Shown here: piece by piece, positions 1 through 9,146 of the stretch | How the letters are laid out: the number at the start of each line of letters is the position of its first letter | Numbering within the stretch: position 1 is the first letter of the stretch | Assembly: GCF_900200035.1 (NCBI RefSeq) | Contig: NZ_FZTC01000022.1 | Coordinates: 124,001-188,000 of the forward strand | Length of the DNA: 64,000 nucleotides | Direction of reading: 5' to 3' | From: Klebsiella grimontii | GTDB taxonomy: Bacteria > Pseudomonadota > Gammaproteobacteria > Enterobacterales > Enterobacteriaceae | The notes under the pieces: generated by a model | The model's database searches: none | Told to the model about the DNA's origin: nothing | Seen by the model: the letters and a program-made list of their open reading frames with translations, nothing else | Program-made: the position numbers and the translations under genes

Positions 1-493
1 GAATCTGGCCGTCTTTATTCAGATCCCAGTTCGGGTTCGCTTTCCAGTGTTTGGCAATCAGGTCACCCTGAATCACGCCGGACTCTTTTGAATCGGTACC
101 GACATAGTACGCTTTATCGTAGCTATCCAGCGCCTTACGGGATGGCTCTTTGTTAAAGAACACCACCGGCACGTTCTGGCCACGGGCTTTATCGATGACC
201 GTCCCCGCCGCCGCCGGGTCAACCAGGTTAATCGCCAGCGCCTTCACGCCTTTTGCCAACAGGACGTCAATCTGATCGTTCTGCTTGGACTGGTCGTTTT
301 GCGAGTCATTCATGAGCAGCTGAACATCCGGCGCCGATTTGCCGTCTTTCTCAATTGCCTTGCGCACCACCGACATAAAGTTGTCGTCGTATTTATAAAT
401 CGTCACGCCGATACGCGTATCTGCTGCGTGCGCCGCGGCGCCGAATAACATGCTGGCCATTACAGCAGACAGGGTTAACACCTTCTTATTCAT
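1..493 (-). CDS. mglB: Galactose/methyl-galactoside periplasmic binding protein MglB (N-terminal part, cut by window edge)
   Basis: Periplasmic receptor that delivers D-galactose and D-glucose to the MglAC ABC transporter and to the Trg chemoreceptor. The 164 codons present start [23 protein letters not shown], a signal peptide with cleavage expected after AHA, followed by the type I periplasmic-binding fold start ([15 protein letters not shown]) and the NDSQNDQ segment typical of MglB. The start at 493 has a GGAG Shine-Dalgarno. The rest of the gene and mglAC lie beyond the left edge. It is preceded by CRP and GalR/GalS sites, as in the E. coli mgl operon. Confidence 0.96.
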   Translation of the reverse strand, partial: MNKKVLTLSAVMASMLFGAAAHAADTRIGVTIYKYDDNFMSVVRKAIEKDGKSAPDVQLLMNDSQNDQSKQNDQIDVLLAKGVKALAINLVDPAAAGTVIDKARGQNVPVVFFNKEPSRKALDSYDKAYYVGTDSKESGVIQGDLIAKHWKANPNWDLNKDGQI

Positions 494-709
494 GGAATCT
501 CCGGTTTTATTATGCAGGGTCTTTGGTGTGAAAATGGCTGGCGAGCGTTACATTAATGTTACTGCACAGCGACATTCACGACTGTAATTCTGTCTTCCGT
601 GTAGGGTAACGCTCCTGAAAAACGGCTTTATTCATCGTTTAACGCCGATTACTGCTGTAAAAGTGATTAATCACCGTGACATAGTATGTTCAGACTTGTA
701 AACGCAGCA

Positions 710-715
710 ATCATA
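710..715 (-). promoter_or_regulatory. mgl promoter -10 element (TATGAT)
   Basis: On the minus strand TATGAT occupies 710-715. With transcription starting near 703, the centre of the CRP palindrome at 744.5 lies about 41.5 bp upstream, the class II activator position. The -10 is inferred from this geometry. Confidence 0.6.
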
Positions 716-736
716 GTCAGCTTAATGTTAACAAAC

Positions 737-752
737 TGTGAAATCACTCACA
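737..752. promoter_or_regulatory. CRP site of the mgl promoter
   Basis: TGTGA-AATCAC-TCACA is a perfect TGTGA-N6-TCACA CRP palindrome. It lies between galS and mglB at the class II distance from the -10 element. It predicts catabolite activation of mglBAC, as known in E. coli. Confidence 0.88.
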
Positions 753-754
753 TA

Positions 755-770
755 TTGAAAGCGGTTACAT
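755..770. promoter_or_regulatory. GalR/GalS operator upstream of mgl
   Basis: TTGAAAGCGGTTACAT fits the GalR/GalS consensus GTGNAANCGNTTNCAC at all core positions except the two outer bases. It abuts the CRP site at 737-752, so repressor and activator would sit side by side. The adjacent galS encodes the likely ligand-responsive repressor. Confidence 0.85.
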
Positions 771-781
771 CAGGCAGATAA

Positions 782-1804
782 TTAGTTAGTGATCGGCCCC
801 ACAATTTGCCTCTGCGCCACCGAATGTCGGCGCACCAGCGTCGGCATAAAACAGTGGCTGGCCTCACGATCCAGCTTCCCCGCCGCCCCCTGTAGCGCCA
901 GCTCGGTCGCCAGTTTCGCCATCGACATAATCGGGTAGCGCACCGTCGTCAGCTGCGGATCGGTGTAACGGGAAATGGGGATATCATCAAAACCGATCAG
1001 CGAAAGATGCTGCGGTACGGCAATGCCGTTATCTTTAAGCGTCGTGAGCGCGCCGGCCGCCATGCTGTCGTTATAGGCGAAGACCGCGGTCAGACCGAGG
1101 TTGCGCCCCAGCAGTTCGACCATCGCCGCCTCGCCGCCCTGCATATCAGGCGACCCGGAACCCACCCAGCTTTCGGGAGCGACAATGCCGTGCTCATGTA
1201 ACGCTCTGAACCACCCTTCCCGCCGTAAATCATCATCTTCGATACCGTGATTGGAAGAGAGATAGCCGATGCGCTGGTGGCCATGATTGAGCAGCATGCG
1301 GGTCGCCATCAGCGCGCCGCTGACGTTATCCAGCCCAACGCAGCGGTGGGCGTACCCCGGCACGATGCGGTTAATCAGCACCATTCCCGGCATATGCTCC
1401 ATAAAATCCCCCAGCTCCGCGTCGCTCAGCGCTTTAGAGTGGACGATCAGCGCCGAACAGCGCTGGCGAATCAGCACCTCGATGGCGTTGCGCTCTTTTT
1501 CCGCTTCATGATAGCTATTGCCGATAAGCACATATTTATGATGCTGCTGGGCGACGGTATCAACCGCTTTCACCAGCGCGCCAAAAAAGGCGTCCGACAC
1601 GTCCATCACCACCACGCCGATGGTATCGCTGACCTGCGTCGCCAGCGCCTGCGCGTTGGCGTTCGGCCGATAGCCCAGCAGCGACACCGCCTTCATTACC
1701 GCTTCTCGCGTATCCGGGCTCACCAGCGCGCTGTTATTCAGCACGCGCGAAACCGTCGCGACGGAAACACCCGCCTGGCGGGCGACATCACGAATGGTGA
1801 TCAT
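782..1804 (-). CDS. galS: HTH-type transcriptional regulator GalS (mgl repressor, LacI family)
   Basis: Galactose-responsive repressor of the mgl transport operon. The protein from 1804 is 340 aa. The N-terminus [20 protein letters not shown] is a LacI-type helix-turn-helix with hinge helix (residues 1-60), followed by a periplasmic-binding-like sugar-sensing core ([36 protein letters not shown]). An in-frame start 7 codons upstream would add residues not found in GalS, and the 1804 ATG follows an AGGTCGGTGAG stretch. It lies directly upstream of mglB in the same orientation. A GalS-type operator at 1914-1929 suggests autoregulation. Confidence 0.95.
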   Translation of the reverse strand: MITIRDVARQAGVSVATVSRVLNNSALVSPDTREAVMKAVSLLGYRPNANAQALATQVSDTIGVVVMDVSDAFFGALVKAVDTVAQQHHKYVLIGNSYHEAEKERNAIEVLIRQRCSALIVHSKALSDAELGDFMEHMPGMVLINRIVPGYAHRCVGLDNVSGALMATRMLLNHGHQRIGYLSSNHGIEDDDLRREGWFRALHEHGIVAPESWVGSGSPDMQGGEAAMVELLGRNLGLTAVFAYNDSMAAGALTTLKDNGIAVPQHLSLIGFDDIPISRYTDPQLTTVRYPIMSMAKLATELALQGAAGKLDREASHCFMPTLVRRHSVAQRQIVGPITN

Positions 1805-1913
1805 ACTCACCGACCTGTAGAGCATTGCAGTACGTCACACTCACCTCCTGTGTTCAGCAAGGAGGCTATTCTGGCAGCGACGTGCCGCTCGCTACGTGAG
1901 TGAGGTCACAGGG

Positions 1914-1929
1914 ATGGAAACGGTTACAT
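1914..1929. promoter_or_regulatory. GalR/GalS operator upstream of galS
   Basis: ATGGAAACGGTTACAT matches the core of the GalR/GalS operator (GNAANCGNTTNCA) about 110 bp upstream of the galS start. It closely resembles the mgl operator at 755-770 and points to autoregulation of galS. Confidence 0.8.
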
Positions 1930-1945
1930 CCATTTTGTTAATGAT

Positions 1946-1961
1946 TGTGATCCAGATCGTT
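1946..1961. promoter_or_regulatory. Probable CRP site of the galS promoter
   Basis: TGTGA-TCCAGA-TCGTT has one perfect CRP half-site and a degraded second half. It lies 16 bp from the galS operator and overlaps the last codon and stop of yeiB. CRP control of galS is established in E. coli; assignment of this exact site is inference. Confidence 0.55.
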
Positions 1962-3117
1962 ATCTGGATGTATCTTTTAATGATGTCCCCGATGCACGCA
2001 GGGTTAATTGACGCCATAGCCACTCAACGGGGCCTTGACGGAAATGACGTAGCCAAAACCACGAGAAGAGGAGATTGACCGCCCATACGGGCGGCACGAA
2101 GGCTAACAGCTGTAAGCGGTCATACTTCATAAACAGGCCGAAGCGGTAAAACAGGGTGGTGCAAATCAGGGTCTGCAGCAGATAGTTGGTCAGCGCCATG
2201 CGCCCGACGCAGGCAATCGCCCCTACCAGACGAAACTTACACAGCTGCGGCCAGAAGCCCCAGGCCAGCGCCGCGTAGCCGATGGTTTGCAGCGGCGCGC
2301 TCAGCTCGCGCGGCGCCTGTAGCAAAAATGCGCACCAGCGATAGTCCCAGCCGAGATGCCACTGGGCGATGATAGAGGGCAAATTGACCGCCATTCCGGC
2401 GGCAATCAGCAGCCCGCCGGTACGCCGGTAGTGGCGAAGGCTGAACTGCCCTTTGAGCCAGCCGCTGCGCATCAGCGCGGCGCCCATCAGCATCATACCG
2501 GCCAGCTGCCAGCCGTACTGCGCGCCCAGCGCCAGCAGATTATCCGACAACATATCTGCGCGATTGCTTACCGCCTCAAGGCCGCCTTTTAGCTTCCAGT
2601 ACTGCTCGTACTGCAAATTTGCCGCGTCCGGCAGCCACGAACGATTGGGCGCATTGCCGGAAATCAATCCCAGCAATAGCAGGACCGCCACGCCGATGAT
2701 GTATAGCACCACGCCGGTATTAAACAGCGATTTGACATCGTGGGCGTCGCGCACCATTCGCCAGCCCACCAGCCCTACCAGCGCATAGGCCAGCAGAATA
2801 TCGCCGTCCCAGAAAAACAGACCGTGAATAAAGCCAAGCAGCGCCAGCAGCGTCAGGCGCGACTGGATCCAGCGCTTGCCGCGCGGCAGCAGCAGCTGAA
2901 GTCCGGCGCCAAACAGCAGGGCGAAGAGGGTCAGGAATTTGACCTGCGCCAGCAGATCGAGAATCGCCCAGGTCCAGGCGTCGCTGGCGGAAATGTTCCC
3001 GGACCACGCGGGGTTGAGGTAAGCGGCCTTCGGTAAACCGAAGGCGCTGATATTCAGTAGCAGGATACCGAGGATGGCGACGCCGCGGACAAAGTCCAGC
3101 GTGACATTTCTCTCCAT
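1960..3117 (-). CDS. yeiB: DUF418 family inner-membrane protein YeiB
   Basis: Multi-pass inner-membrane protein of unknown function, 385 aa, the same length as E. coli YeiB. The start MERNVTLDFVRGVAILGILLLNISAFGLP carries the characteristic DFVRG(V/I)A(I/L)LGIL(L/V)xN motif of this family. About ten hydrophobic helices follow, and a DUF418 region forms the C-terminal half (WGFWPQLCKF, GRMALTNYLLQT). It lies 15 bp downstream of folE on the same strand, so the two are probably co-transcribed; a link to folate/pterin metabolism is only suggested by context. The function is not known. Confidence 0.92.
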   Translation of the reverse strand: MERNVTLDFVRGVAILGILLLNISAFGLPKAAYLNPAWSGNISASDAWTWAILDLLAQVKFLTLFALLFGAGLQLLLPRGKRWIQSRLTLLALLGFIHGLFFWDGDILLAYALVGLVGWRMVRDAHDVKSLFNTGVVLYIIGVAVLLLLGLISGNAPNRSWLPDAANLQYEQYWKLKGGLEAVSNRADMLSDNLLALGAQYGWQLAGMMLMGAALMRSGWLKGQFSLRHYRRTGGLLIAAGMAVNLPSIIAQWHLGWDYRWCAFLLQAPRELSAPLQTIGYAALAWGFWPQLCKFRLVGAIACVGRMALTNYLLQTLICTTLFYRFGLFMKYDRLQLLAFVPPVWAVNLLFSWFWLRHFRQGPVEWLWRQLTLRASGTSLKDTSR

Positions 3118-3132
3118 GTACCCTGCTCCGTT

Positions 3133-3801
3133 TTAGTTGTGGTGACGTACGGCGCGCAGGAACTCCTGGCGGGTATTCTGGCTGGATTTAAACAGGCCGC
3201 CCAACGACGTGGTGGTGGTGGCGCTGGTCGCATCGCGAATGCCGCGCGCTTTCACGCAGTAGTGTACCGCATCGATGGAAACCGCGACGTTGCTGGTTCC
3301 CAGCAGCGTTTGCAGCGCGGTGAGGATCTGCTGCGTCAGTCGCTCCTGCACCTGAGGGCGCTGGGAGAAGAACTGCACGATGCGGTTAATTTTCGACAGG
3401 CCAATCACCGAATCTTTCGGGATATAGGCCACCGTCGCTTTGCCGTCGATCGTGACGAAATGGTGTTCGCAGGTGCTGGTCAGGGTGATATCGCGCACGG
3501 TCACCATTTCATCAACCTGCATCTTATTTTCGATGACGGTGATTTTAGGGAACCGGGCGTAGTCCAGGCCGGAGAAAATCTCATCGACGTACATTTTGGC
3601 GATGCGATGCGGAGTCTCCATCAGGCTGTCATCACTTAGATCAAGGTTTAACAGCTGCATAATCTCGGTCATGTGTCCGGCGATCAGACGCTTGCGAGTT
3701 TCATTATCAATTTCTTGTACTGGCGGACGCAGCGGCGTCTCCAGCCCACGAGCGACCAGCGCTTCATGAACGAGTATGGCTTCTTTACTCAGTGATGACA
3801 T
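3133..3801 (-). CDS. folE: GTP cyclohydrolase I FolE
   Basis: Cytosolic homodecameric enzyme that converts GTP to 7,8-dihydroneopterin triphosphate, the first step of tetrahydrofolate synthesis. The protein is 222 aa, the E. coli length. Zinc ligands are visible as Cys111 and His114 in TSTCEHHF and Cys182 in VHYCVKARG. The active-site block [20 protein letters not shown] and the tail [16 protein letters not shown] are conserved. The 3801 ATG is chosen because GGAG sits just upstream and the protein then matches FolE from residue 1; the longer frame up to 3897 adds unrelated sequence. It is the likely first gene of folE-yeiB. Confidence 0.97.
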   Translation of the reverse strand: MSSLSKEAILVHEALVARGLETPLRPPVQEIDNETRKRLIAGHMTEIMQLLNLDLSDDSLMETPHRIAKMYVDEIFSGLDYARFPKITVIENKMQVDEMVTVRDITLTSTCEHHFVTIDGKATVAYIPKDSVIGLSKINRIVQFFSQRPQVQERLTQQILTALQTLLGTSNVAVSIDAVHYCVKARGIRDATSATTTTSLGGLFKSSQNTRQEFLRAVRHHN

Positions 3802-4168
3802 TTTTGTTCTCCTGCAGGTGTGGCGCTCTTTGCTCTTCTGAGGGCAAAGTTTGTATTCATTGTGCGTGAGGTGACGCACAGAATCCAGTAGCCGCATCGA
3901 TAATTGTTGAAATTGGCGTCACCTCTCGTTCCACGCCGCCAGACCAGCGCACTACGATGCGTCACGCAACGCCCTGCTCACCTTGCCGCAACCAACCCAA
4001 TCGCCGGCCGATAGCGCGATTCCAGCGCTACGACAACGTCAGCATGTTGGTTAAAAGTTGCATTAATGATGCAATACGTTCCGAAAAGGAGGAAGTGAAA
4101 GTTACTCACGAGGCCATGAAATATCTGTATTATGGAAAATTACGTCTGAGACACTTAAGGAGCCCTGC
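3802..4168. other. Divergent intergenic region folE / yeiG
   Basis: The 367 bp between the divergent folE and yeiG genes hold both promoters. The only structured element I see is the inverted repeat TTGCAT-TAATG-ATGCAA at 4058-4074, 95 bp before yeiG. A possible -10 (TATTAT) lies at 4128-4133 and the yeiG Shine-Dalgarno AAGGAG just before 4169. A reading frame through 3957-4235 has no recognisable protein features. Confidence 0.6.
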
Positions 4169-5005
4169 ATGGAACTGCTCGAAGAGCACCGCTGTTTTGA
4201 AGGTCGGCAGCAACGCTGGCGGCACGACTCCGTAACGCTGAACTGCGCAATGACCTTCAGCATCTTTTTACCGCCCGCCAACGCGGACGCGCCGCCGCCG
4301 GTTCTCTACTGGCTCTCCGGCCTGACCTGCAATGATGAAAACTTCACTACCAAAGCGGGCGCTCAGCGCGTCGCCGCCGAACTGGGCATTGCGCTGGTGA
4401 TGCCGGACACCAGCCCGCGCGGTGATAATGTTGCCGACGATAGCGCTTACGATCTGGGTAAAGGCGCGGGCTTTTACCTCAATGCCGCCCAGGCGCCGTG
4501 GTCCGCGCATTTCCGCATGTACGATTACCTTCGCGACGAGCTGCCGCAGCTGATTGCCCGCGAGTTTACTCTCAGCAGTCGCTGCGCCATCAGCGGACAC
4601 TCCATGGGCGGCCACGGCGCGCTGGTGATGGCGCTGAAGAATCCGGGCCGCTTCGTCAGCGTTTCCGCGTTCGCGCCTATCGTTAACCCGACCCAGGTTC
4701 CCTGGGGTCAAAAAGCGTTTACCGCCTATCTGGGAGCGGATGAAGCGGCCTGGCAGGCCTGGGACAGCTGCGCGTTAATGCAGGCCAGCAGCGAATCTGA
4801 CGCGATTCCAACCCTGATTGATCAGGGTGACAGCGATGCATTTCTTGCCGAGCAGCTGCAGCCGGCGGTACTGGCGGAAACCGCGCGTCAGAAAAGCTGG
4901 CCGTTAACCCTGCGCATTCAGCCCGGTTACGATCACAGCTACTCCTTTATCGCCTCATTTATTGAGGACCACCTGCGCTTCCACGCCCGGTACCTCTTCA
5001 CCTGA
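4169..5005 (+). CDS. yeiG: S-formylglutathione hydrolase YeiG
   Basis: Serine esterase that hydrolyses S-formylglutathione to formate and glutathione in formaldehyde detoxification; cytosolic. The protein is 278 aa, identical in length to E. coli YeiG. The nucleophile is Ser145 in GHSMGG. Asp223 (in DQGDSDAFL) and His256 (in PGYDHSY) complete the likely catalytic triad, and [12 protein letters not shown] is the oxyanion-region signature of the esterase D family. AAGGAG precedes the start. It stands alone, with a hairpin terminator at 5197-5230. Formaldehyde dehydrogenase (frmA) is not nearby, which fits YeiG being the unlinked paralogue of FrmB. Confidence 0.95.
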   Translation: MELLEEHRCFEGRQQRWRHDSVTLNCAMTFSIFLPPANADAPPPVLYWLSGLTCNDENFTTKAGAQRVAAELGIALVMPDTSPRGDNVADDSAYDLGKGAGFYLNAAQAPWSAHFRMYDYLRDELPQLIAREFTLSSRCAISGHSMGGHGALVMALKNPGRFVSVSAFAPIVNPTQVPWGQKAFTAYLGADEAAWQAWDSCALMQASSESDAIPTLIDQGDSDAFLAEQLQPAVLAETARQKSWPLTLRIQPGYDHSYSFIASFIEDHLRFHARYLFT

Positions 5006-5135
5006 TCATCTCAATGCGTCGTGAAGCCCCTTCCCGGCGCATTGATACGCAAAACACCTCACCAACAAATCGTCATAAAAACTAATACATACAGCGAGAT
5101 AGTGTATTTCCGTCATCGGGGGGTATGATTTTGGC

Positions 5136-5200
5136 GGCGCTTGAGGCTTTCGTCTCAGGGCAGGATTGAGTTTTACCGTTGTGCTGAGGCAGAAAGAAGA
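5136..5200 (-). ncRNA. Sok-like antisense RNA / hok leader relic
   Basis: Read on the + strand, 5136-5151 (GGCGCTTGAGGCTTTC) and 5188-5200 (GGCAGAAAGAAGA) match, in order and at similar spacing, the leader of the plasmid R1 hok/mok mRNA as I remember it. On the - strand 5142-5157 forms the TGAGAC-GAAA-GCCTCA hairpin that ends Sok RNA, with one A-C mismatch. No mok or hok reading frame follows: the sequence runs straight into the yeiG/cirA terminator. It is best read as the remnant of a type I toxin-antitoxin locus. Whether any RNA is made is unknown. Confidence 0.5.
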
Positions 5201-5230
5201 GGGCTGGCAGGTTTCCCCGCCAGCCCTCTT
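5197..5230. terminator. Bidirectional terminator between yeiG and cirA
   Basis: A perfect 12-bp stem, AAGAGGGCTGGC (5197-5208) against GCCAGCCCTCTT (5219-5230), with a 10-nt loop. TTATT follows on the + strand and a pyrimidine-rich tract on the - strand, so it can end both convergent transcripts. Confidence 0.88.
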
Positions 5231-5241
5231 TTATTGCCCGG

Positions 5242-7215
5242 TTAGAAGCGGTAATCGACGGCCATAAAGTAGCGGCGACCTTCTTCTGTATAGCTATAGT
5301 CGTCGCGGCTTAGATCCTTATCGCCGACGTTAAGCACTCCGGAGCGCAGCTTGACATTTTTGGTGACGTTCCAGGCCGCGCCGATATCAAACATGGTGTA
5401 GCCGCCGGGCGTTTTGCCCGTCGCGCTGACCGATCGCTGTTCGCCGGTATAGTTGGCGGTGACGTAGAAGGACCAGTCGTCCAGCGGTTTCCAGTCGAGG
5501 GTACCGTTAGCGGTATGGAACGGCAGCGTTTGCAGCGGTTTATCGCCGCCGTTGCTCAGGTCACGGCCATCGTTATAGGTGTAATTAACCGTCAGCTTCC
5601 ATTCGTCGCCGAACGGCACCTTCAATTCCGTTTCTACCCCTTTGATACGCGCTTTATTGACGTTGAAGTAGCGGAAGATCGGCACGCGTTTCCCGTTCAC
5701 CGTTTTCCAGCCGACAAAGTTCGGGTAGCCCGGCGCTTCGCTGGCGCTGGAGGTACGCAGGATATCAATCATATCGTCAACGTTGTTCTGGAAGGTGGTG
5801 ACGCTTCCTTCCACGCCTTCAAGCCAGCCTTCTTCGCCGCGGTAGTAAAGGCCCAGCTCGAAGCTTTCGCTGGTTTCCGGTTTCAGATCCGGGTTACCGA
5901 TAATGCTGCACGAGCCGCGGCAGGAGTTGGTGGTCCAGTCCGGGTTCAGCTGCAGCAGGGATGGCGCTTTAAATGCCGTCGCCCAGCCGCCCTTCACGGT
6001 CACGGTATCGGTGGCGTTATACACCAGATAAGCGCGCGGGCTCCAGTGATCGCCATAGGTCTGGTGATCGTCCATGCGAATGCCGGTGGTCAAGGCCAGA
6101 GGTTCGATGATCCGCCATTCATCTTCAAGGAACAGCGCGTACTGGCTGGCGGAGGTGGATTGACTGCCGCTGCTCAGATTGACCGGGTCTTTCAGCTTAT
6201 CGTGACGCCATTCGCCGCCGAAGGTCAGCAGCTGGTTAATCATTCCCAACGGCAGAACGTATTTGCCGTCCACCGAGTTACTCTCAGAAGTGATGGTCCC
6301 GGCCTGACCCGGATTTTTATTATCCACTTTCTCGCCGTAGAATTTCAGCTCGCTATTGCCGACATCCCAGCGGCCGTTGTGGCTCAGGGAGTAGTTCTGG
6401 CGCTCGAGGCGGTTGCGATCAAGCGAGTCGGAATCCCGATCCTGGCGATCAAACCCGTAGCCTGCGGTCATGTCCTGATTATCGGTTGGCGTCCAGGCGA
6501 ATTCGACGTTGCCGTCGCGGCTGGTGAAACCTTCAATACGCGGCGTTTCGCCCGCTGCGTTGCTGGAAGCCTGCTGATCGTCCTTGGCGCGCTTTGCCAG
6601 GCTACCGTAGGCCTTCATCCCCAGCACGCCGTCAATCAGCGGGCCGCTGGTAAAGAACTGACCGTTGTACGTATCGCCGCGATCGCGATGTTCCTGAATG
6701 GTGGTGTCCGCGCTGAGGGTGCCGGTCCACTGCTGGCCGACTTTTTTGGTGATGATATTCACCACGCCGCCGAGGGCGTCGGAACCATAGAGTGAGGACA
6801 TCGGCCCGCGCACGACTTCGATACGCTCAATGGCATCAACCGGGATCCAGTTAAGGTCAAAATCGTTGTGGCGAAAAACGGCGTTGCGCGAGTTAACGCG
6901 TTTACCGTCAACGAGGATCAGCGTATAGCCGCTGCTGAGGCCGCGAATGCTCACCCCTTTGCGGTTATCCCCTTCGTTGGTGAGCTGCACGCCCGGCACT
7001 TCCCGCAGGACATCCTTCAGGTTTTGTACCGGTCTACGCTGCAGATCCTGCTGGGTGATAACGCTAATACTGGCGGGCGCATCTTTGACGCTCTGTTCAG
7101 TTGCCGCCGCGGTGACGACCAGCGTTTCTTCGTTAACGTCGGCGAGCGCCGGAAACGCCAGGGATACGACGGACGCGCATAATCCGGCCCGGACAAAAGG
7201 GTTTAGCCTGAACAT
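5242..7215 (-). CDS. cirA: Catecholate siderophore/colicin I receptor CirA (TonB-dependent)
   Basis: Outer-membrane beta-barrel that imports iron complexes of linear catechols (dihydroxybenzoylserine) using TonB energy. It is also a route for colicins and catechol-conjugated antibiotics. From 7215 the protein is 657 aa. It has a signal peptide ([20 protein letters not shown]...ALA), a TonB box in EETLVVTAA, a plug domain ([43 protein letters not shown]) and a barrel ending in aromatic Phe (AVDYRF). The 7215 ATG has a GGAG and gives the known N-terminus; a frame start 12 codons upstream is unlikely. A Fur box lies at 7405-7423. No truncation is visible. Confidence 0.95.
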   Translation of the reverse strand: MFRLNPFVRAGLCASVVSLAFPALADVNEETLVVTAAATEQSVKDAPASISVITQQDLQRRPVQNLKDVLREVPGVQLTNEGDNRKGVSIRGLSSGYTLILVDGKRVNSRNAVFRHNDFDLNWIPVDAIERIEVVRGPMSSLYGSDALGGVVNIITKKVGQQWTGTLSADTTIQEHRDRGDTYNGQFFTSGPLIDGVLGMKAYGSLAKRAKDDQQASSNAAGETPRIEGFTSRDGNVEFAWTPTDNQDMTAGYGFDRQDRDSDSLDRNRLERQNYSLSHNGRWDVGNSELKFYGEKVDNKNPGQAGTITSESNSVDGKYVLPLGMINQLLTFGGEWRHDKLKDPVNLSSGSQSTSASQYALFLEDEWRIIEPLALTTGIRMDDHQTYGDHWSPRAYLVYNATDTVTVKGGWATAFKAPSLLQLNPDWTTNSCRGSCSIIGNPDLKPETSESFELGLYYRGEEGWLEGVEGSVTTFQNNVDDMIDILRTSSASEAPGYPNFVGWKTVNGKRVPIFRYFNVNKARIKGVETELKVPFGDEWKLTVNYTYNDGRDLSNGGDKPLQTLPFHTANGTLDWKPLDDWSFYVTANYTGEQRSVSATGKTPGGYTMFDIGAAWNVTKNVKLRSGVLNVGDKDLSRDDYSYTEEGRRYFMAVDYRF

Positions 7216-7404
7216 TCCATATCTCCATGAGGTGTACAACAAAACAAACAAAAAAGGTCCTGCTCACAGGTACTGTCGGCATAGCGCTCTAACGGCGTAT
7301 GCACGCAATTTTTTACAGTAGATGTGGCTGGTCACCCCTTGTCAGTCTGACCCTCTGCAAGATATGGGGATTGGCTTCATCCTGAATTTGATGGAAATGA
7401 TAAA

Positions 7405-7423
7405 GATAATGATTACAATTATC
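7405..7423. promoter_or_regulatory. Fur box of cirA
   Basis: GATAATGATTACAATTATC matches 16 of 19 positions of the Fur consensus GATAATGATAATCATTATC. It lies about 190 bp upstream of the cirA start and implies repression by Fe(II)-Fur in iron-replete cells. Confidence 0.88.
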
Positions 7424-7470
7424 AATAAAATTGTGGAGAAATGTGTCAATTTGTAAGGGCTGGGGGCATA

Positions 7471-7497
7471 AAAAAACCCTCTGCGTGAGAGGGTTTT
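7471..7497 (-). terminator. lysP terminator
   Basis: The stem AAACCCTCT (7474-7482) pairs with AGAGGGTTT (7488-7496) around a 5-nt loop. Seen on the minus strand it is followed by a run of T, a classic intrinsic terminator 22 bp after the lysP stop. Confidence 0.92.
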
Positions 7498-7518
7498 ATC
7501 TGACTGCGCCAGCGCGGT

Positions 7519-8988
7519 TTAGCCTTTAAAGCGCTCCGGGAACTTCATTTCGCTGTAGCGTACAAAACGCGTCCCTTTCGCCAGCTTGTAACCAAACCAG
7601 ATAACCAGGAATAGCGGAATACCGATATAGGTTGCCGCCACGCCGCCCCAGTCGATGGTATCTTTGAGGAACGCTTCGTAGTTCTGGCCCAGGGTAATGA
7701 TCAGGCACAGCACGAAAGCGAAGATCGGCCCCAGCGGGAAGAAGCCTGAACGATACGGCAGGTCGTTGAGATCGTTCCCTTGCAGCACGTAGCCGCGACG
7801 GAAGCGATAGTGGCTGATGGCAATCCCCAGCCAGGCGATAAAGCCGGTCATGCCGGAGGTGTTCAGCAGCCACAGGTAAACGGTCTGATTACCGAACATC
7901 GAGCTCAGGAAGCACAGCCCTGCAATCACCGTGGTGGCATACAGCGCATTCCGCGGCACGCCGCCTTTGGACAGCTTAGAGAAAATACGCGGCGCTTTGC
8001 CATCGCAGGCCAGGGTGTAGAGCATGCGGGTGGACGCGTACATCCCGGAGTTACCCGCCGACAGCACCGCGGTCAGGATAACCGCGTTCATAATCGCCGC
8101 CGCCGACAGCAGCCCCGCGTGCTGGAAGACCAGCGTGAACGGGCTAACGGAAATATCTTTTACGTCGTTACGCAGCAGGCTCGGATCGGTATACGGAATG
8201 ATCAGGCTGATAATCAGAATCGCGAACACATAGAACAGCAGGATACGCCAGAACACCTGCCGTACGGCGCGCGGAATATTCTTTTCCGGGTTTTCCGACT
8301 CGCCGGCCGCGATGCCGATAAGCTCGGTTCCCTGGAACGAGAAGCCGACAATCATCGCTACGCCAATCATTGCCGCAAAACCGCCGGCAAACGGCGCATC
8401 GTCGATAACCCAGTTGCTCCAGCCCGCAGGCTGCGCGCCTTTAAAGATACCGAAGATCATCATCACGCCGACAATAATAAAGATGATGACGGTGGCAACT
8501 TTGATCAGCGAGAACCAGTACTCCGCTTCGCCAAAGCCTTTTACCGAGATCCAGTTCAGCAGGAACATGATGCCGAGGAACAGCGCGCTCCAGACCCAAC
8601 CGGGCGCATCGGGGAACCAGTAGGTCATCACCAGCTGAGCGGCAACGAGGTCAACGGCGATGGTTACCGCCCAGTTGTACCAGTAGTTCCAGCCCAGCGC
8701 GAAACCAAAGCCTTCCTCAACGTAATTTTGCCCATAGGTTGCAAAAGAGCCGGATACCGGCATAAACGCCGCCAGCTCGCCGAGGCTGGTCATCAGGAAA
8801 TAAACCATCAGGCCGATGAGAATATAAGAGAGCAGGGCCCCGCCAGGGCCCGCCTGAGAAATTGTTGCGCCAGAGGCAACAAAAAGACCTGTACCTATGG
8901 AACCGCCAATCGCGATCATGGTCAAGTGGCGCGCCTTCAGTTCACGACGTAAACCGGGCGCTTCTGTGGTTTTAGTATCCGAAACCAT
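7519..8988 (-). CDS. lysP: Lysine-specific permease LysP
   Basis: Inner-membrane lysine:H+ symporter of the amino acid-polyamine-organocation superfamily. In E. coli it is also the lysine co-sensor that inhibits CadC. The protein is 489 aa with 12 predicted helices. A cytosolic N-terminus (TEAPGLRRELKARHLTMIAIGGSIGTGLFVASG) bears the family's GSIGTGLF motif, and GFSFQGTELIGIAAGESENPEKNIP is the second family signature. Near-identity to E. coli LysP runs end to end except for the last residues. It is monocistronic, with its own terminator. Confidence 0.97.
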   Translation of the reverse strand: MVSDTKTTEAPGLRRELKARHLTMIAIGGSIGTGLFVASGATISQAGPGGALLSYILIGLMVYFLMTSLGELAAFMPVSGSFATYGQNYVEEGFGFALGWNYWYNWAVTIAVDLVAAQLVMTYWFPDAPGWVWSALFLGIMFLLNWISVKGFGEAEYWFSLIKVATVIIFIIVGVMMIFGIFKGAQPAGWSNWVIDDAPFAGGFAAMIGVAMIVGFSFQGTELIGIAAGESENPEKNIPRAVRQVFWRILLFYVFAILIISLIIPYTDPSLLRNDVKDISVSPFTLVFQHAGLLSAAAIMNAVILTAVLSAGNSGMYASTRMLYTLACDGKAPRIFSKLSKGGVPRNALYATTVIAGLCFLSSMFGNQTVYLWLLNTSGMTGFIAWLGIAISHYRFRRGYVLQGNDLNDLPYRSGFFPLGPIFAFVLCLIITLGQNYEAFLKDTIDWGGVAATYIGIPLFLVIWFGYKLAKGTRFVRYSEMKFPERFKG

Positions 8989-9022
8989 GTGAAAATGCTA
9001 TCCATCCAAAAAACGAGGCGAG

Positions 9023-9028
9023 ATTGTA
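9023..9028 (-). promoter_or_regulatory. Possible lysP -10 element
   Basis: On the minus strand TACAAT lies about 35 bp upstream of the lysP start. No good -35 sits 17 bp further up, which would fit an activator-dependent promoter; ArgP activates lysP in E. coli. The assignment is tentative. Confidence 0.4.
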
Positions 9029-9146
9029 CCAGAGTGTCTGTGATCCATCCGATACAATTGCAAAGTTATAAGAGAGCTTCATGATCGAGCATGGATTATT
9101 AGTAAAGCATGAAATCCCGGAAACGCCAGCGCGCATTGCGTCGCTT

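Larger units (their letters stand above)
7216..7518. other. cirA promoter region and lysP terminator
   Basis: The 303 bp between cirA and lysP (both minus strand) contain the Fur box at 7405-7423 and the lysP terminator at 7471-7497. The stretch around 7380-7440 is AT-rich, as expected for the cirA promoter. I see no gene here. Confidence 0.7.

Noticed and set aside
1896..2078. 60-codon + strand frame with a hydrophobic start over the galS-yeiB junction
   Set aside because: It overlaps the galS operator and CRP site and the 3' end of yeiB on the other strand, and no homologue is known to me.
3957..4235. 92-codon frame before yeiG with an AAGGAGG motif inside
   Set aside because: The AAGGAGG is only 2 nt from a GTG, the product has no features, and the frame runs out of phase into yeiG. 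It is more likely promoter and leader sequence.
5515..6795. A 426-codon open frame on the + strand inside cirA
   Set aside because: It is antisense to the well-supported cirA gene, has no recognisable protein features, and is explained by GC-rich codon use of the real gene.
7780..8952. A 390-codon open frame on the + strand inside lysP
   Set aside because: Antisense to LysP, which matches its family end to end; the composition is rich in Gln, His, Arg and Asn, as shadow frames are.
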